Positions 63,576-64,000 of a DNA stretch of 64,000 bases are shown one piece after another. Location of the stretch: assembly GCF_007746795.1 (NCBI RefSeq), contig NZ_CP036343.1, forward strand, positions 2,278,869 through 2,342,868, given 5' to 3'. Numbering within the stretch: the first letter of the stretch is position 1; every line of letters starts with the position of its first letter. The notes under the pieces are model-generated. The model was not told where the DNA came from. It worked only from the letters and a program-made list of their open reading frames with translations, and ran no database searches. Source of the stretch: Gimesia algae (GTDB taxonomy: Bacteria; Planctomycetota; Planctomycetia; Planctomycetales; Planctomycetaceae). The position numbers and the translations under genes were made by a program.

Positions 63576-63640
63576 TTGTCGCCAAAAAGATTTGGACCGA
63601 AAAGAATGGTACGAGAATGACTATGCTCGGCAGTAAAGTG
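63576..63640 (+). repeat. dispersed repeat, copy F (diverged)
   Basis: It reads TTTGTCGCCAAAAAG, ATTTGGACCGAAAAG, GAGAATGACTATG and AGTAAAGTG, which lines up with the middle and right parts of copy C. It lies head to head with copy E. Confidence 0.45.
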
Positions 63641-63661
63641 ATTTGGATATGCCGAAGACGT

Positions 63662-63698
63662 AAAAAAACCCCTTATCTCAAGGAGACAAGGGGTTTTA
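63662..63698 (-). terminator. Rho-independent terminator of the rRNA operon
   Basis: On the minus strand AAAACCCCTTGTCTC and GAGATAAGGGGTTTTTTT form a stem of about 11 bp (one mismatch) with a CTT loop, followed by seven T. It lies just after the 5S gene. Confidence 0.85.
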
Positions 63699-63703
63699 AA
63701 AAT

Positions 63704-63814
63704 ATCCGGCAATAACCTACTTTCGCACTGGTGGGCACTATCATCGGCCCTGAGAGCTTAACTGTCGTGTTCGGAATGGGAACGCGTGTGGCCTCTCAGG
63801 TAAAGTCACCGGAA
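63704..63814 (-). rRNA. rrf: 5S ribosomal RNA
   Basis: On the minus strand the sequence contains CCATTCCGAACACGACAGTT and AGCTCTCAGGGCCGATGATA, then GTGCCCACCAGTGCGAAAGT and AGG, the conserved loop B-C and loop E regions of bacterial 5S RNA. The ends CCGGTGA and TTGCCGG form the terminal helix. The length of about 110 nt is usual. Confidence 0.95.
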
Positions 63815-63937
63815 TTGACAGAGTCGCCAACCTTGCGGCCGCACTACTCTGCCTGGTGTATTAAAATGGTAAAAGTAACAAGTATTATTTTTAAACTCTA
63901 GAGCTTTTGTTCTTAGCGTTTATGATGTAAAAATCAA

Positions 63938-64000
63938 AACGGCTAAGCATTCGTCCATTAGTACCGGTCAGCTGAAATGATTACTCACCTTACACTTCCG
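63938..64000 (-). rRNA. rrl: 23S ribosomal RNA, 3' end (partial)
   Basis: On the minus strand the last 63 bases give AGCTGACCGGTACTAATGGA then CGAATGCTTAGCC, the 3' end of bacterial 23S RNA. The gene continues beyond the right edge. The spacer to 5S (63815-63937) holds no tRNA that I can see. Confidence 0.9.

Larger units (their letters stand above)
63336..63660. other. 325-bp region between the IS and the rRNA terminator
   Basis: It contains the right target duplication, the second half of a short frame split by the IS, and two copies of the dispersed repeat (E and F). No intact gene is seen. Confidence 0.5.

Overview
The window looks like chromosomal DNA of a planctomycete close to Gimesia. 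This rests on family content, not on a database search. It carries a type IV pilin-like DUF1559 protein beside a small lipoprotein with a carboxypeptidase-regulatory-like fold, a secreted sulfatase, an NHL-repeat secreted protein and an arsenosugar locus, with G+C near 50 percent. Codon use and protein style are uniform except for one IS21-type insertion near the right end. No CRISPR array, prophage or tRNA gene was seen.

Left part (1-10.6 kb): the end of a Tat-exported terpenoid-cyclase-like protein, several membrane and secreted proteins of unknown role, an S24/LexA-like small protein with a degraded second copy 1.7 kb downstream, aspartate kinase, a DUF6790-type membrane protein and an 800-residue polytopic protein.

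Lipid and regulator block (10.6-18.4 kb): a tightly packed minus-strand operon encodes a sigma-70 family factor, a DCC thiol protein, a COG2907-type flavin oxidoreductase, a DUF1365 protein, a cyclopropane-fatty-acid-synthase-type methyltransferase, a DUF1295 reductase-like membrane protein and a second CFA-type methyltransferase. A MerR/B12-fold regulator is divergently transcribed from it. The shared intergenic region carries three paired boxes built on TCGTTCA with a 9-bp period. The regulator resembles CarH/LitR photoreceptors but lacks the histidines that hold cobalamin. I consider this block the most interesting system in the window.

Middle (18.4-38 kb): sulfatase, VOC protein, cupin, PaiB-like protein, RNase Y, TilS, then a plus-strand run of MFS transporter, threonine synthase, 2-hydroxyacid dehydrogenase, second MFS transporter and TauE/SafE permease. 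Next comes an arsenosugar locus with two rSAM-associated glycosyltransferases, an ArsM-type methyltransferase and radical SAM ArsS. It is followed by an extremely acidic small protein and a purine nucleoside phosphorylase that may serve the same pathway.

Surface glycan locus (38-58.5 kb): UDP-glucuronate 4-epimerase and UDP-xylose synthase, a MurJ-like flippase coupled to an HpcH/HpaI aldolase, and a legionaminic-acid type nonulosonate set (LegB, PtmE-like, LegG, LegI, NeuD/LegH, LegC, LegF). An O-antigen ligase/polymerase, a short phosphoglycosyltransferase and asparagine synthase complete the minus-strand part. A GT-B-like protein, a polysaccharide deacetylase and a formyltransferase follow on the plus strand, then a creatininase-family amidohydrolase on the minus strand. 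Together they would make, modify, export and polymerise a nonulosonate- and pentose/uronate-containing surface polymer.

Right end (58.5-64 kb): lipoprotein and DUF1559 protein, a complete IS21-family element with 6-bp target duplication, and the 3' end of a minus-strand rRNA operon (23S, 5S, terminator). A dispersed imperfect repeat of about 65-90 bp, with a core around TTTGGACCGAG and flanking CGTCT/AGACG arms, occurs at least six times between 38 and 63.7 kb and appears not to have been described.
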